Below, piece by piece: positions 24,501 to 39,500 of a stretch of DNA of 64,000 nt. A program made the position numbers and the translations under genes. Position 1 is the first letter of the stretch. Each line of letters starts with the position of its first letter. The stretch is from Sipunculus nudus (lineage: Eukaryota; Annelida; Sipuncula; Golfingiida; Sipunculidae), in assembly GCA_026874595.1 (NCBI GenBank), contig CM049317.1, positions 21,464,882-21,528,881 of the forward strand, written 5' to 3'. Below the pieces are notes generated by a model. The model searched no databases. It worked only from the letters and a program-made list of their open reading frames with translations, and was not told the origin of the DNA.

Positions 24501-27500
24501 TCGCATTGGGCATGATTTTAACTGACTTAAGACAACTGAAAGATGGAAAGAATAAATGAGTTTGATTTTTTTCACCTAATTTCTGAAATGGGCCCTTGAA
24601 CTAATTGTTTCAACTTACCATATAGACGCGACACATACTGGTATTACTGAAATCACTGATCATATGTCATTCAACAAGGGGATAATGAACGCTTTATTGA
24701 CCGGTCAGTTAATTTTAAATACACATTATTGAATTTACAGGTATTATGTTTACTGAGACTAATGATTTTTTTTATCTCGAAAACCCTATTTCCATCGTTA
24801 TCAGTGTTTATATTCAAATTGCTTGGATGTATGGCAAACTCAGCCGTGTTGAACTAGATCCGTCATGACACCAAACGATGCCGGTTCCCGTGGAAGTTAG
24901 GTACGTATGTGGCATTTTAAGTAAATAACATATATACCTGTATGGTGTTTGTTATTTCATTGTATTGATTAATGTGTCTCTACAGGTACGTCAACGCACG
25001 ATTGACCGTAATGCATGCGTGCCGCCATATTGTTGACCGGGCATACGATCGTCCTGAAAGAGACACGGGTAACACGAAGCAAATCGTATATTTGCAGCTC
25101 ACGTGAAACGTTATATCATTGATATCCAAAACGCTTCAAAACCACGAGATGGTGACAGTGAAGTAATGGTTCTTAATATGAGTTTTTAACTGTGGATATC
25201 AGTCACGGAAGGCTTAGTTGACATGGGGATATAAAGGTCATTGCACGGATGAGCCGGGGCTTGAACTTCCGCTACACGGCTTCAAAGGTCAGCTGGTATT
25301 CAGCGATCAACCGGGCAGGCAAAAGAATTCACGACGTGTCTGTAGTGGATCAAGCTTGAATGACACGCAACTTTACAAGCATAAGCGTACATGGAACCGC
25401 GAGTTTTTCATAACGACAAGCATACCCATATAGTTAAACGGATAGAAAATGCACATCAAAGAGAGGCAGACTGGCGTATGCGTCAAATTGACTCATGATA
25501 TAACAGTAACGCAGATTAGGAAGTGTCACTTGAATTGCGACTTGTCAAAACGGGTAGGCCTTGAACTGGGCAAATTTAAAATTTGCATTTAATGTTAATA
25601 AAATGAAAATTCCGTCAGTTCACAAAAAATAAGCCATAAGAGATGGTTAAAAGTGTAAATTATTTGGGAAAGACGTTTCACAAAGCACTGGTTAAAGGTA
25701 TCGCATATTATCGCTCAATTGACGTCGTTCCATGTACCGGGAAAGCTGACTGAAACGGGATACATACGTATTACAAGTCGCACCCCAACTTTGCTAGAAA
25801 ATTCTAGTTTTTAGAATTTGATTTCCTAGTACAAGTCGCGACTTCTGCAACGACTTTTATGGTACTTGCTTCTCATTCAAACTCTTCTGGTGACATTTAA
25901 GGTAAATGGTCACAATCCGTCACATACACTAAATGAATAATTTTAACATTCAGTATGGTATTTTCATTTTTGAGATGGTGTTATATTATTCTATAAAAGA
26001 AAAGGTCATATTTGAGGCTGGCGACTTACAAGTAATGTCAAGTCAATTCATCAACAGGAAGAGAAGAATTCTCAAGAATATGAATATAAATGTTATTCTA
26101 TTTAAATTTTTCATTTCAAATTTTTCAAAACTTTTTCACTTAACATCTGTGTGAAAAAATTAAAAGTGACTGACAATGACTGCAAAGTTTCAAAGAAGCA
26201 AACTATAGTATCTTCCTTTGAAAATAAATAACAGCACAGTATTATCAAAACCACTCAAAGATCTCTATACGAAATTCAAAATCTGATTTAATATCACCTG
26301 ATTTTGACATACCTTTCTGAAACGAGCATAGTCAAGAAGCCTGGAGTAAGCACTGACACCAGCGATGATCATCTTTGGTCTGAATGCTTTAGCAAGTGCC
26401 TCCATTCCATCATAATCAACCAGACCTGTGGCTTGCTGTAATGAAACAAAGGTATCATTATATAGCTAAATGCAAAATGGGACAAAACAGTTTGTTTATT
26501 AGGATACTACTTATACTAAGATTAAGAATTTAGAAAAATGTTGAAACTTTAATAATTTAGTAAGCCTTATAAAAGACGCGTCTTCTATTGAGCATTCTAC
26601 AGTACAACATGTTCTTTTCGAAAAAATTACTTCTGATTCTCAACAGGTTAGTACTTTGTCATAAATATGTCTAGTCTGGCTTATTATATCAAACTACCCA
26701 GACAAGACTGGTGAGACTTGCTAGGTCATCCTGGATGTGACATATATATATTCAATCTGACTGGTAAAAAAAATTCATATCACAGTGACATCTAGTGTAA
26801 GGAGGGTCACTTAACATGCAATCCAATGTATATAAGAATCATCTATGTGTATTTACTTTGAATAAAATTTAGTTCACATTTTTTCAAGGATGCACAAATG
26901 ACAAAAAAGCTAAATTTTCCAGAGTTCCTTTCCTGGGACTGCCTCAGTTGTCTTTAAATTGAAAGGTGTCAGTAATTAAGAGGTGTCAATGAAAAAAGAT
27001 TTCTCAATGTGCGTTTTTATGAGTTTAAATTCATGATTTGAGCATGATTATTGAGAATAAAAGGTTAAAAAAGTATTTACTTCTAAAAACAGTATTTTTA
27101 TCTGAAAACTGCGAAACATATAAAAGTAGACTTTCCTGAAAAAATGAGCAGAACTGCTGTAAAAAGCCACATCCAGTATTGTCAGTACATTAAGACAGAG
27201 ATGACGTGTAGTTTTATCATATTGGTAACTGAAAGTGAATTGTTGTTTCTCTTGTATCACAGGCCAAATTATGGAGCGATGAAGGTAAAAAGATACAAGT
27301 TAACTACAAAATACATATTTGTTGTTAAACATTGGGCAGATAAGAAACTAGGCAAAACATTTGGATTTTGATATTAATTAATGATAACTAAAACTGAAGA
27401 GAGAACAATGGCAGAGGAATGCAACTATACAGTGTCATATTTTTCAAAGTATCAAGCAGCGCCACTGCCCTCTTTGAACCCAGGCCTATCAACTCTCGGA

Positions 27501-30500
27501 AACTGATAACCTTGAATGTTATGAAGATAGTACTGATAAGGTGATTTATACATAATGATAACAACAGGTGTATTACTCACGTCCAGTTTGTAGGGCATGG
27601 ACTCAAAATATATGGACGTGGCTGAGATTCTCTTTGCATCTGTCATGAAACCATGGGTCAAGCTGAAACAAAAAAAAATATGTTCTTAAAGTAACATTAA
27701 TAACACATCATGCATGCTAATAAAACACTGCTAACTTGTATCATGTTACTCACTACGCTCTAAGTATTTCTACCTTGTTGTCTGAATATTTGGTATACCA
27801 AACAGGTGAGAAACCCTTTTGTCAAAAACAGATTATTGCATTCACATTTATAATACCCACACTGTGTGCTATATAAACAAGATGTATATTATAATTAACC
27901 ATTTTGATAATGTCTTTATTGAAACTTCTGCGATATCTGTGCTGAAACGGAGATAGGATTAGCACAGAGGTTTGCTCATTCGTATTTTTTTTTATATTTT
28001 AAGATAAATCTTCACTAAGATTACAGACTGTGGATAGTGACTTAAAATTGAAGATTTTGGGTAAAGGCTTGTATTTTCAACCCACTTGCCCAATCACACA
28101 AACAAATGCTGACTTTTGGTTGCCCTACCACCATTTCCTAAAACTTACTTTCCCCGGGCAAGTGGTTAACTATTTATGTTGAACCCTGGATTTTATAATA
28201 GTGCAGTGATCTTTTATGTGGCATATTTTACGTCTGAATATTTATTGTGTTTGCCTTTTTTGATTGTGACAGTTTCCAATTTTGTGATAATTGCAAAATG
28301 GAAATTATCACAAAAATAAAACCTTTGTGAGTCGGAAGCCACATTGTCGAAAGTTATATTATTATTAATAAAAATATATCTTGTAAGTCACTCATCAATC
28401 AAAGACTGCTATTATAAATTATAGCAGATCTTTCAAAATATAACATATGGCAATGTAGTTAACATTTCTTCCAACTCTTTAGATGTTCAATCAGGGTCCC
28501 TGTCTAACTGTTACAATTTTGGACACACATTATTTTTTATATAATTAACTCGCAAAACAATGAACAAGGCCTACAGGCCTAATGCGAACCTGTGCATTGT
28601 GAAATACACGAGGTATTATGCTTCAATGCTGGACCATTACTTTTCATGTATATGAACAATGCAGGTACTGAACATTTTGAATAAGAAACAATTACACAAA
28701 TATCACTGCTGAAATTCTGGCATGGGTGCAAACATCACAAAAACGATTGTAGCTGGCACCACTAGTCTTGTATACAACGAAGCTATCAGAGATAGACACA
28801 TATGCCCAATTTTCAGACTGATATATCAAATCCCTCCTGAGAAATAAGCAGGGACATACACTGTACAAAAATTATTGTAGGTGGAGCCACCAGTCTTGTA
28901 CACTATAAAGCTACCTGATATGTATAAACATACCCAATTTAAGGCTGATGTATCAAATTCCTCTGTAGAAATAAGCAGGTGCATGCACTGCAAAAGTCAA
29001 TGTAGGTGGCACCACCTGTCTTGTAAATGAGAATTCCATCAAAGACGCATAGACAGGTATCAGTCCAATACATCAAACTTCCCCAGAGTTTGATGCACTG
29101 GGCTGACAAGGCTTAGGTGAGTAAGGCAGTTGCCCCGAGTGACCTGTGACAAGTTGCTGCCTCAAGCTACTGCACTGAGTGAACTCTTGACCTGCACCTG
29201 GCTAGCCTGAGTGAACTTTTGACCTGTACCTGGCTGCACTGAGTGAACTCTTGACCTGTTGCATAATCTGACACACTTGGCAGTCTGCCAAAGCTATAAA
29301 TAGATTCAGACTGAACTTTGGTGCCAAATATGATGCAGTAGGCAGTCTGCCAAAGCTATAAATAGAATGCAGCTACTGCACTGAGTGAACTCTTGACCTA
29401 TGCCTGGCTGCACTTCTTCCAATCCAGGCACTGTGCCAAAACTATTTATAGAGCTGACATCATCTTGGCTAATGGCCAACATCAAGGCACTGGCAATCTG
29501 CCAATGGTAAACAAAGTGCTGCCATCTGTACACAAAAGTGGTCCCTACTTAAAATATATTTGAAATTTATTTTCCCAATACAAAAGGCTTTTCAGCTGAC
29601 TTTTTTATAAAAAAGAAATCAGGAATATATGTAAAATTATTACAGATGCATACTGAATGCAAAATTAAAATACAGATATATATCATTGATGGCAAATTCT
29701 TGAATTAAGTTGATTTGGGATACCAATAATTTATAATCAACGTACAGTTGTCTTTATATAGCCATAGAGAGCTGAATATCCATGATTGTAATATTGCCTG
29801 GTATGATGAATAACTAAAATCATAAATCTAAATTTTTAAAAGCTTTAAAAAAACTTTCTTGTCAATATTAACCTAATATAACCTGAAATCTAAATGTCTA
29901 GTGGCATGATGTAATGGATGCTTATAAACTGGTGCCAGGCTAGATGTAACAGCATCACACAGCTAACATATATGGTAAAATGACTCAATTCAATCTCCAT
30001 AATTCAGCCAAAAATCATTCATGTGGAACCATTAATGACAATTATTATAAGAATTATTGTAGGGATTATTCTTGTAAAATATTTAACAAACTGGCCTCAG
30101 TGGCATCAGTCGAAAAACGTTTCGCAAGTTTATAACTCATATAGGAAGATACAGCAAACTGGCTAAGTTCAGCTTCCCGTAACTCATCCAAAAAGCACTA
30201 AACCAAAACCATTTGAACAAACTTGAATTATCAACATCTGAGGATAATTTATGTGTGAGATTTTAGAAATTGGCCCAGTGGTTTTTGAGAAGAAGACCTT
30301 TGAAGCCACTGAGCTAAAATGGGCTGTTATGGCGTATGACTAAATTCAGCTTCCCATAACTTAGCCAAAAGTCACTGAAAAGAGACCATTTGAACAAACT
30401 TCACAAAGCACTAACCTAGGATCATTTCTGTGCGATATTTAACATTTTGGCCATATGGTTTCAGAGAAGAAGTCTTTTGTAGCCCTCAGTGTGATACAGG

Positions 30501-33500
30501 CACTAATGACCCCGTACAAAAAAAGGCTGATGCAGGTGGCGCCACCAATACCTCAATTTCAGATATGACCTATGTGACCAATATTGTCATAAAATTTGGT
30601 GATGATAGCTCCAGCCGTTTCTGAGATTTAAATTTTTATATGCTTTTTTGCAAAGTTAACAAAGTTCAACTTCCTGTAACTCGGCAAAAAATCTCCAAAC
30701 TGGAACCATTCGAACAAACTTGAGAAAGGTTGTTCTAGGGATCATTTCTGTGAAATATTGGACAATTTGGCTGGACAGTTTCGGAGAATATTTTTTAAGT
30801 TTTTTAGCTTTTTCCCTATAAAATCTAAGAAATTGCAGTTAGAAAAAAAATAAACAAAATACGATATAGTTTTTTGGATGACTGATTTTTTGCAAAAAAA
30901 TTGGTGATGATAGCTCCTGCCGTTTTTGAGATAGCTATGGTTAACGTACAGACGACGCACGACGCACGACACCGCACCATCGCATAAGCTCACAGGTTCG
31001 CTAAAAATGGATGATCACAAAATTTTTACCTCGTAAATATAAAGCCAACCACAGTGGTTTTTATATGCCTGTCATACCAGTATGATGGAGTATTACGGTA
31101 TACCCACCATCCGTCTGTCTGTTAACTTTAAGTGTTGCCACAATAATTTACCAGGGCTTTGATGGATTCTCACTTAACTCACTATAAATACTTACATGAG
31201 CAACATGCATATTTAATAAGATCATGTGTCACTAGGCCACTTTGTGCTGTAGCAATGGTAACTTATGAAGAATAAGAAGGATTTTGATAAAACTCATCAG
31301 AAATGATAACCAATAGAATATGTTGCCTAAGTTTGATTTTCAGCAAAATCCACGCATATTTAATGAGGTCAGAGGTCACCACACTTTAGAGGCACCATGG
31401 TGACTTAACAACAAGTGACCCATGGGTCATGATGCTTAGCTGCCAAGCATGACCTGCAGCATCATGGGCTGAGATTCACAACTTCCAGTCAAATTTTGAA
31501 GAACCAATTTGCCAATTTGTTGAAATTTTCTACGACAACAGAAATATATATTACCTATGTCTGGTTAAAACACAGTGAATTGATGGTCTGAGGAAAATGT
31601 ATGATTGTTAAGGTATCCAGAACTATTCCCATAGCTTACTTGATACCTGTCAGTCTCAAAAGGAACACCACAAAGGGCAAATATAAGATCAAAATATATA
31701 GCAAAAAATCAAGGAAATCCATGCAAGAATTATTGAGAAACAGGTGCTTCTGTATGAATTTTTATTCAATACAAGCCAACTGTACTGCACTCTCATATAT
31801 GATGATAATATTTATTAAGAAATATTTGACCCAATCCTTTGCAAGATTACATTAATATACGTCCGACTGCCTTCACTTTAACAGTTCTTGAGATAATATG
31901 ATCAAAAGGAATTTAAAGATGGTTGCCTGGTGGCCATTTTGGACTTCTGACAGGTCTGAAATCAGACAACAACCATTCTCTAAATCGGACCAAAAATTGA
32001 AGGAAAATTACTGAAACTGCACTGAAAAAAGGATTTCTAAGGTGGCTAACTGGCAGGCATAACAGATTTCTGACAAGTCTGACATTTGATATCACACATC
32101 CTCCAATAAGAGACCAAACTTGGGGCAAATTCTCCAAATGATGTTACAGTAATGAATGTCCAAAACAATTCAAAAGGCATCTTCAGGCGCTCATATCAGA
32201 ATTACAGATATGCAAATGTAAAAGTGTAGGTCCAATATTTTTTATTATCACTCTGCTTTTCAATGGGGTCAGCAGGGTTGGTAAACTGCAAAACCTGAAA
32301 GAAAAGAAATGCAGAAAGCATGACTAAGAGTCTTGTAATAAAATAAAGCCATCCTAAATCAAGTACACATCCACATATTATGAGAACAAACACTTGCTAT
32401 TATATGTTGTGATTTATATAAAAATATTCAGATATCTAGGAAACTAAGTTTATTGCTAGGATTCCATAAAATAAACTGCAAAATGTTCCCATCATCTTAT
32501 AAATCAGTAGCTAAACCATAATACTATACTCTCATAGTGTTAATTCCTGGCTGAAGTATTCCAACAACAGTGTTTTGTTATGCAGTAACAAGGTACTTAT
32601 CACTCAGCCTTATCACTTAATAGCCTGATACAAAAGGGAGTCATGTCACCAGTGTCACTCACAATTACAGCCACACGGTGAGATGTACCAGCTGGAGTGC
32701 AAGCTTATATATACAAGAAAAAAAGAGATGGTCTACAAAATAAGTTGACCTGACCTATGACCTTGGCCTTTTGCCCACATATCAACTGGATTCTTTCTAA
32801 ATGATGGGTAACTACTAACCAATAACATCTGGCCGGGTGTAATTACTTGGCAACCAATGAGTGAATAACTTAGACCTGCAACCTTTAACCTCCTGACCAG
32901 CTGACCTCAAAATCAATTAGTTTTTTCTTCATGCAAAAAGACCCATAAATATGAAGTTTGAATCACATTGAGTGATGCATAGATGTGGCATATGTGAAAG
33001 ACTGAAGGTTTGGGTTGAACAGTTTCACTTGAAATATGTTCACAAGCATTTAGAACAATATTGTGACCTTGACCTTTGACCTTTTGAACTCAACTTCAAT
33101 AGGCTTCTTCCCCTATTGGTAGGTAAGCCATATATGACAGATGGAAAGTATAGATTGAAAAGTTTGCCTGAAAATGACTCCACGCAAGAAGAGGGTGCTG
33201 TGAACTTGACCTTTGACCTCAGGATCAACAGGTCTTTTCCCCTGTTGGCAGAGAAGTGATATCAGTGCTGAAAGGTTTGGAATGAAAGGTCTAGCTTGAA
33301 ATGTGTCCACAACCTTTTCAAAGAAGTGGATTCTGTGACCCTGACCTTTGACCTTGTGACCTCAACATCTATAGGATTCTTCTCCCACTTAGTAGGTGAG
33401 CTATATGTGAAAGATCAAAGAATTGGGATGAAAGGTTTGGCTTAAAATGCATCCACAGGCTTTTCAAAGAAGTTGGTTCTGTGACCTTGACCTTTGACCT

Positions 33501-36500
33501 CAAAATAATTATGGTTCTTCCCCTGTTGGTAGGTGAGATGTATGTGAAAGATGGAAGGTTTGGGATGAAAATTTTGGCTAAAAGAATTATTTCTGGGGGG
33601 TGCAAACACACCCCATAACTTCGAGAATATAGGTCGCAGTGACCTAATTTCAGGTTTTCAAGGAGATCTTTTTAGAACCTCTAAGACTGCCTAGGGTTCA
33701 TGGCCCTAGCCCCTACGGTTAGGATTTGTGCCAGCCGGACGGACAGACGGAAGGACGACGGACAAAGACCCATGACTGAAAGTCAGCTGAGCTAAAAATC
33801 CTATGGATTTTCATGGAACTCATACATATTTACCAATAGTTTCTAACCTCAATCAAATTGCTCAGCAGGTATCATACATATTTAATTAGGTCAGAGGTCA
33901 CAAGACATAAGACGGGTGTATTATGCACATTTGCAGTGCTCTTGGTTTTACATGTAGCAGTCACATGAGGGACAGTCACAGCATAAACTCAGCATGACTT
34001 TAATAAGTCAAAGTGAAAAACCAAATGTCTGCCTGGTGGGAATACTGTACAAATGTAAGTGTAATACTGTCATCTTATAAAAAAGTCCTGTGGTGATAAC
34101 AATGATTGTAACAATATATAATGATAAGACTCGGCACTGACATACAGTATTATCAGGTCAGGCTATCAGGTAGGAAGTGTTTCATCTGTTTTAATCAGTG
34201 AAGTCGGCACACTGACACAGATACCAAGACTGAGTGGTTGATAACACTAAAACCAGTACTACAACACTACTAGCTGCTATATACAGGTAGTGGATTAACT
34301 AAACCGGAGTGCACCGTACCTATGTTTACAATACATAAACTTATCAGTCAGTCATGGGTACAAAAGGTCCCAGAAGAACCCCTTAGACATCTCTGAATGA
34401 TGCAGAGTGCAGGATATTACATAGGTTCCATTTGGGCCCTCTAACATTATGGTGTCAGATACATATTTTGAAATTTTTTACAAAGCCTCATGGCCTACAA
34501 GTAAGCTGTCACATGACAGAAACCAGACCAATTGTTAGCTATTTATGTATACTTTCTAACAACATCTACCATATGTGAAATAAATTCTGTCTTAACTCAA
34601 CATATTGGTAAATCCCTCTGCATGTTTGTTAAACTTTGAATACAAGCATGGCGCCCATGGGTTACTGGATGAGAGCCAACGAAATACAGGAAATGACAAA
34701 ATTAAAATAGACAGAGCTTCAGTTTGGTTTGTGAGTTCACATGTATTATTAAGTGTTAATTCATCACCTATAGTCTAATGTTTAGGTAAGCAGCTGTTTT
34801 TCAAAATATCAATGCAACAGGATGGATGGCCTTGCAGTACATTCCCCCCGTGTGGCTTGAATCATGACTCAAGTTAGTAGTCATATTGGAAAGGTAAGCC
34901 TGAGTTGTGTATTCACAGCTATATATTACATATGCATAGTCCAAGAATATCATATAATAAGCCAAGCTCTGGAAGGGAGGGCAGGGTGTGCTGATTCAAC
35001 TGGTGTCACTGACAAAACTCATGCCAATGCTTTTCGTACAAGCAGTAAATGAGTCACATTTGCTCCCGAATGTACAACAAATTTAAAAAAACTTGCAAAA
35101 TTTGACATTTATCAATGACTGAAAGACCCTGTGTACGTTTCCCTTATATCATCCCACAAGACAGTTGATTCAAGATCAAATTCTAATGCAAACTGTGCTG
35201 AATGCAGCAATTTCTGATGTCTTTCAATGTTTCTGTAAATGTTTTAACACAGAATTGTAAATATGATAAAAAATAAGTATCAGGATGATCAGCAAATTAA
35301 AAACACTATTTCCAGTGCCCACACTGCTGTGTTGAATGAATGGGCTGGTCAGACTGGATGCTAGGGGGTACCAGTTGTTTGCCTGCCGATTTTCAAGCAG
35401 GCAGTCATGTACTGCCTCCACACATGAGAGAATTGTTTGTAGCGATATCCCTTATTTATGCCCTACTAATGAATGGACACCTGGCCAGAACAATGGAGCT
35501 GTATCAACAGACACTTGGTGCTGAGGCTTTTACTGCTTATGTGTGAAGGGTACTCCTAACTTTTGGATTCATTTGCTCATATTCAGGAGAAAAGGCAAGA
35601 CACAGCAGATGCTTGGGAACCTGTCAGTGATGGAAGTCTGTTCATATTTCATAATCAATCATCAGTTTGAGCACACTGATCAATGATTGACTAATAAACA
35701 GTCCATCCAAATACAGTGGAACCTGTCTGAAAGACCACCTGTCTATTGAGACCACTTGTCTAAATAAGACCACCCTTGAGTGAACCAAAAGCACTCACAT
35801 TGGTTATAAATGACCTGTCTAATAATACCACTTGTAAATCATGGGTGGTTTTTATTAGACAAGTTTAACGGTATTCAATTGTCTTTGAAACTGGCAACTC
35901 TTTGGCCAATTAAATGCTACACTCTCCATATTTTGCTATTTAAATCTCACCTTAAACTGTCTGCCAATTTTGGAGCTCATTCTCTACTAAACAGATCAGA
36001 ATTTTAAGAAAAATGTCTAGGTGCGGTTTAAATTTTATACGGTCAATCAGGTTTCCAGAGAGGTCTTATTCGTAGGCCTAACTGTGATGTAATCAATATT
36101 TGTCTTTGGTAATTGATGTACTTTAAACTGAGAGTAGAATGACCAACTATTGTTAAGAAATGATCAACCCATCACCAGAACTTATGTATGTCTACAAACA
36201 GTTGAACACCAGAAGATTAAGACTAGATGTGTCGGAATAACACGAATGCCCCCGCCTGGGGCAAATTAGAAACATTTGTTAAATTTTGTAAAAATTTTTT
36301 TAAGTTCAGGAAGTGTCATATGGTCAAAAGTAGGTCAACAAGGGCAAAATGCAAACTCGATCTATAACAGGTCATTATCAAGCAACACAACAATTTTCAG
36401 GCCAGTATCTGCAGGCATTGTGAAAAAAAGTCCATACGTGCATTTTCATAAAAATTTCTGTCTTTCATGAAATTTTCTATGTTCAGGATCTGTCATATGG

Positions 36501-39500
36501 TCATAAATAAGTCAACTGGGACGAAACGAGAACTTGATCTGTAAGTGGTCATTTTGCTCAAACAGACCAAACATTAGGCTAGTATCTGTAAGCATTGCAT
36601 TGCAAAACTAGAATATTAGCAAAAGCTGATAATCAGTTATAAATTTAAATTGGAGAGGTATGTACCATTTTTCATAACAATCCACTAAATGCTTCCTGAG
36701 AAATGAGCTCCTAAGTTTTTTTCTATACTAAGCTCTGTGACCTTAAAAAGTAGGTCAAGATCACCCATCTTTGAACTTTACCAAAATTTTGTAAATATCA
36801 TGCATTAGCACTGGAAAAATGAGGTTCCTGTGTTGAATACCTTTGGATATATCCTGCACAAAAGGCCAAAATTGAAAAATCTGATAAAAATTCATTAAAA
36901 AATTAGAAATTGTAGGGGGTGCCACCAAAATTGTGCAACACGCACAGACCATCATTCCAAATGATCATGGTAAGTTTTGTGAAAATCCACACAATGGTTC
37001 CAGAGATATAAGCTTCTGAGTATTATTCTATAATCAGCTCTAAAATGTAGAAAAATGGGTCAAGGTCACCCATCTTCGAACTTGACTGAGTTTTTATTGA
37101 TATACATCTTCACTGATGAAATAAAATTCCAACTGTGAATCCTTTTAGAGAAATCCTGCTCACAAGGTACAAGTTAACAGACGGACGGACGGACAGACGT
37201 CAGACGGACAGACAGAAAATTTCTATTTTTCATGAAATTTTCTAAGTTAAGGAGCCGTTAAATTGTCAAAAGTAGGTCAACTGGGACGAAGGGCGAACTT
37301 GATCTATATCTGGTCATTATCTACCTACACACCAAAAATCAGGCCAATATCTGTAGGCATTGCGAAAAAAAGTCTGTACATGTGTATTTGTCATGAAAAT
37401 TTCTATTTTTCATGAAATTTTCTAAGTTTAGGAGCCGTAAAACGGTCAAAATAGGTCAACCGGGATGAAACGCGAACTCGATCTGTAACTGGTCATTATC
37501 TGCCCACACACCAAAAATCAGGCAAAAATCTGCAGGCATTGCCCAAAAAGTCTGTACATGTGTATTTGTCATGAAAATTTCTATTTTTCATGAAATTTTC
37601 AAAGTTTAGGAGCCGTAAAACAGTCAAAAGTAGGTCAACCGGGACGAAATGCAAAATCGATATGTAACTGGTCATTATCTGCCCACACACAAAAAATCAG
37701 GCCAAAATCTGCAGGCATTGCAAAAAAAGTCCGTACATGTGTATTTGTCATGAAAATTTCTATTTTTCATGAAATTTTCTAAGTTTAGGAGCTGTAAAAC
37801 AGTCAAAAGTAGGTCAACCAGGACGAAACGCGAACTCGATCTGTAACTGGTCATTATCTGTCCACACACCAAAAATCAGGACAATAACTGCAGGCATTGC
37901 GAAAAAAAGTCTGTATAACTGTTTGATTTCGGAATGACCGAATAACGGAAGGACGGAAAGACGGAATGACGGAAGGACGGACATGGGTAAAACTATATGC
38001 CCCGGCCACTTTGTGGCGGGGGCATAAAAAATTTCTACTGACTGTCCACCATCTGGTAGATCAAGACCCATCACGCGGTCATGTGGCTGCAGCAGGGCTG
38101 TGTACACTTCAAAATTAGCTGGACTCCCTGAGTATGGCTGCACATTAACACCCCATTTGGCTGGATCCAGACGGAATGCATCAAGCGCCCTCTGCTGGCA
38201 GAGGAGCTCAACTTTGTCGACCACTTCAGTACCACCATAATATCTGCAACAATAATACACAATACCAAGTTATCTTTGATAATACAAAATAATAAGAGTA
38301 TTCTTGTGTCTGTGATCAATCTGTTGGATACATGTTTGACCTGAATGTCAATTTGTTAATGATAATTTCATATTACAAATGACAACAATAAAATTAGATA
38401 ATTAATAAGTGAAAAGAGACCATTTTTTGTTTGACATTTATAAAGTCATACTGATCAGTCATCAATCTCTGAACAGAGGCTTGATGGACAAAAGTTTATT
38501 TACATTAACACAACAGTATCTTACCTATCTTCAAAAGGTTTGACAATTAATTATAAGCTATAATCTTATGAATATATTTGTCCTAAAATATTTAAATATA
38601 ATATATGTAAATCTCTTTTCTAGAGATGTTCATACCTGTTTCCGGGGTAACCCTCTGAGTATTTGTTGTTAAGGCAGGATCCTAGTGCTTCTAACACAGC
38701 CCTACTGGCAAAATTCTGAAACACACAGACACAAAATTGCAAAAATATTTATGAGAACAATACTTGGCTATACTGCAGCATGAATTTGCTACTTTCTGTT
38801 GACACCTGTTTGAATTTTATAAATTATCTACTAAATGTTTAATAAATGGAACTGTAAATGTATACTTCTTGACATTTAACCTCAGTAATACAATAAGTAT
38901 GCTAAAGTATGTATGGAACTGATCAGTTTTACAGACAGTGCAAGGGAGATACAAAGAACTTTGCAGGACAGCAATGATTTACTAATGGACATTTGTATGC
39001 ACTTATTTGTTACGTCAATCACCACAGAATGTACAATGTCAGTGGTACCTAAATGACATGTTTTCCCATTTTTTTCATAATATAATTTGCACTGCGATGA
39101 TTGTTATATATTTGAAGCACAAACATGTTGTACAACTCTTTGATTTGTACAAATAAATATTATTATAATTTTACTTGAAAGTTTGTATTTGATTTGTACA
39201 AATAAATATTATTATAATTTTACTTGAAAGTTCTCTTGAAAATTCTGAGCTATCCACTCAGTCCTACATTTTCCTATTTATCAACTGGGATCTGTGCTAT
39301 TGTGGGAAAGAAACAAGTTTTATAAAAGACCAAACATTAACATAAAAGGAATACACCCTCACCTCTGATGCTATAAGTTCTAATCCCGTCCGTTGACGCT
39401 CCTTCTCCTCTGAGATCAAGGCGGCCATTTCTGGGTCATCTTTGGTAATTTTTGTCTGTCCAGTCCACACTGACCTGCACAGGGCACTGACAGTGCGTAC

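Noticed and set aside
37814-38260. Single 148-residue minus-strand frame read as a whole gene
   Set aside because: Only 38043-38243 is SHMT exon 4; the remainder is intron and mobile-element sequence read through.
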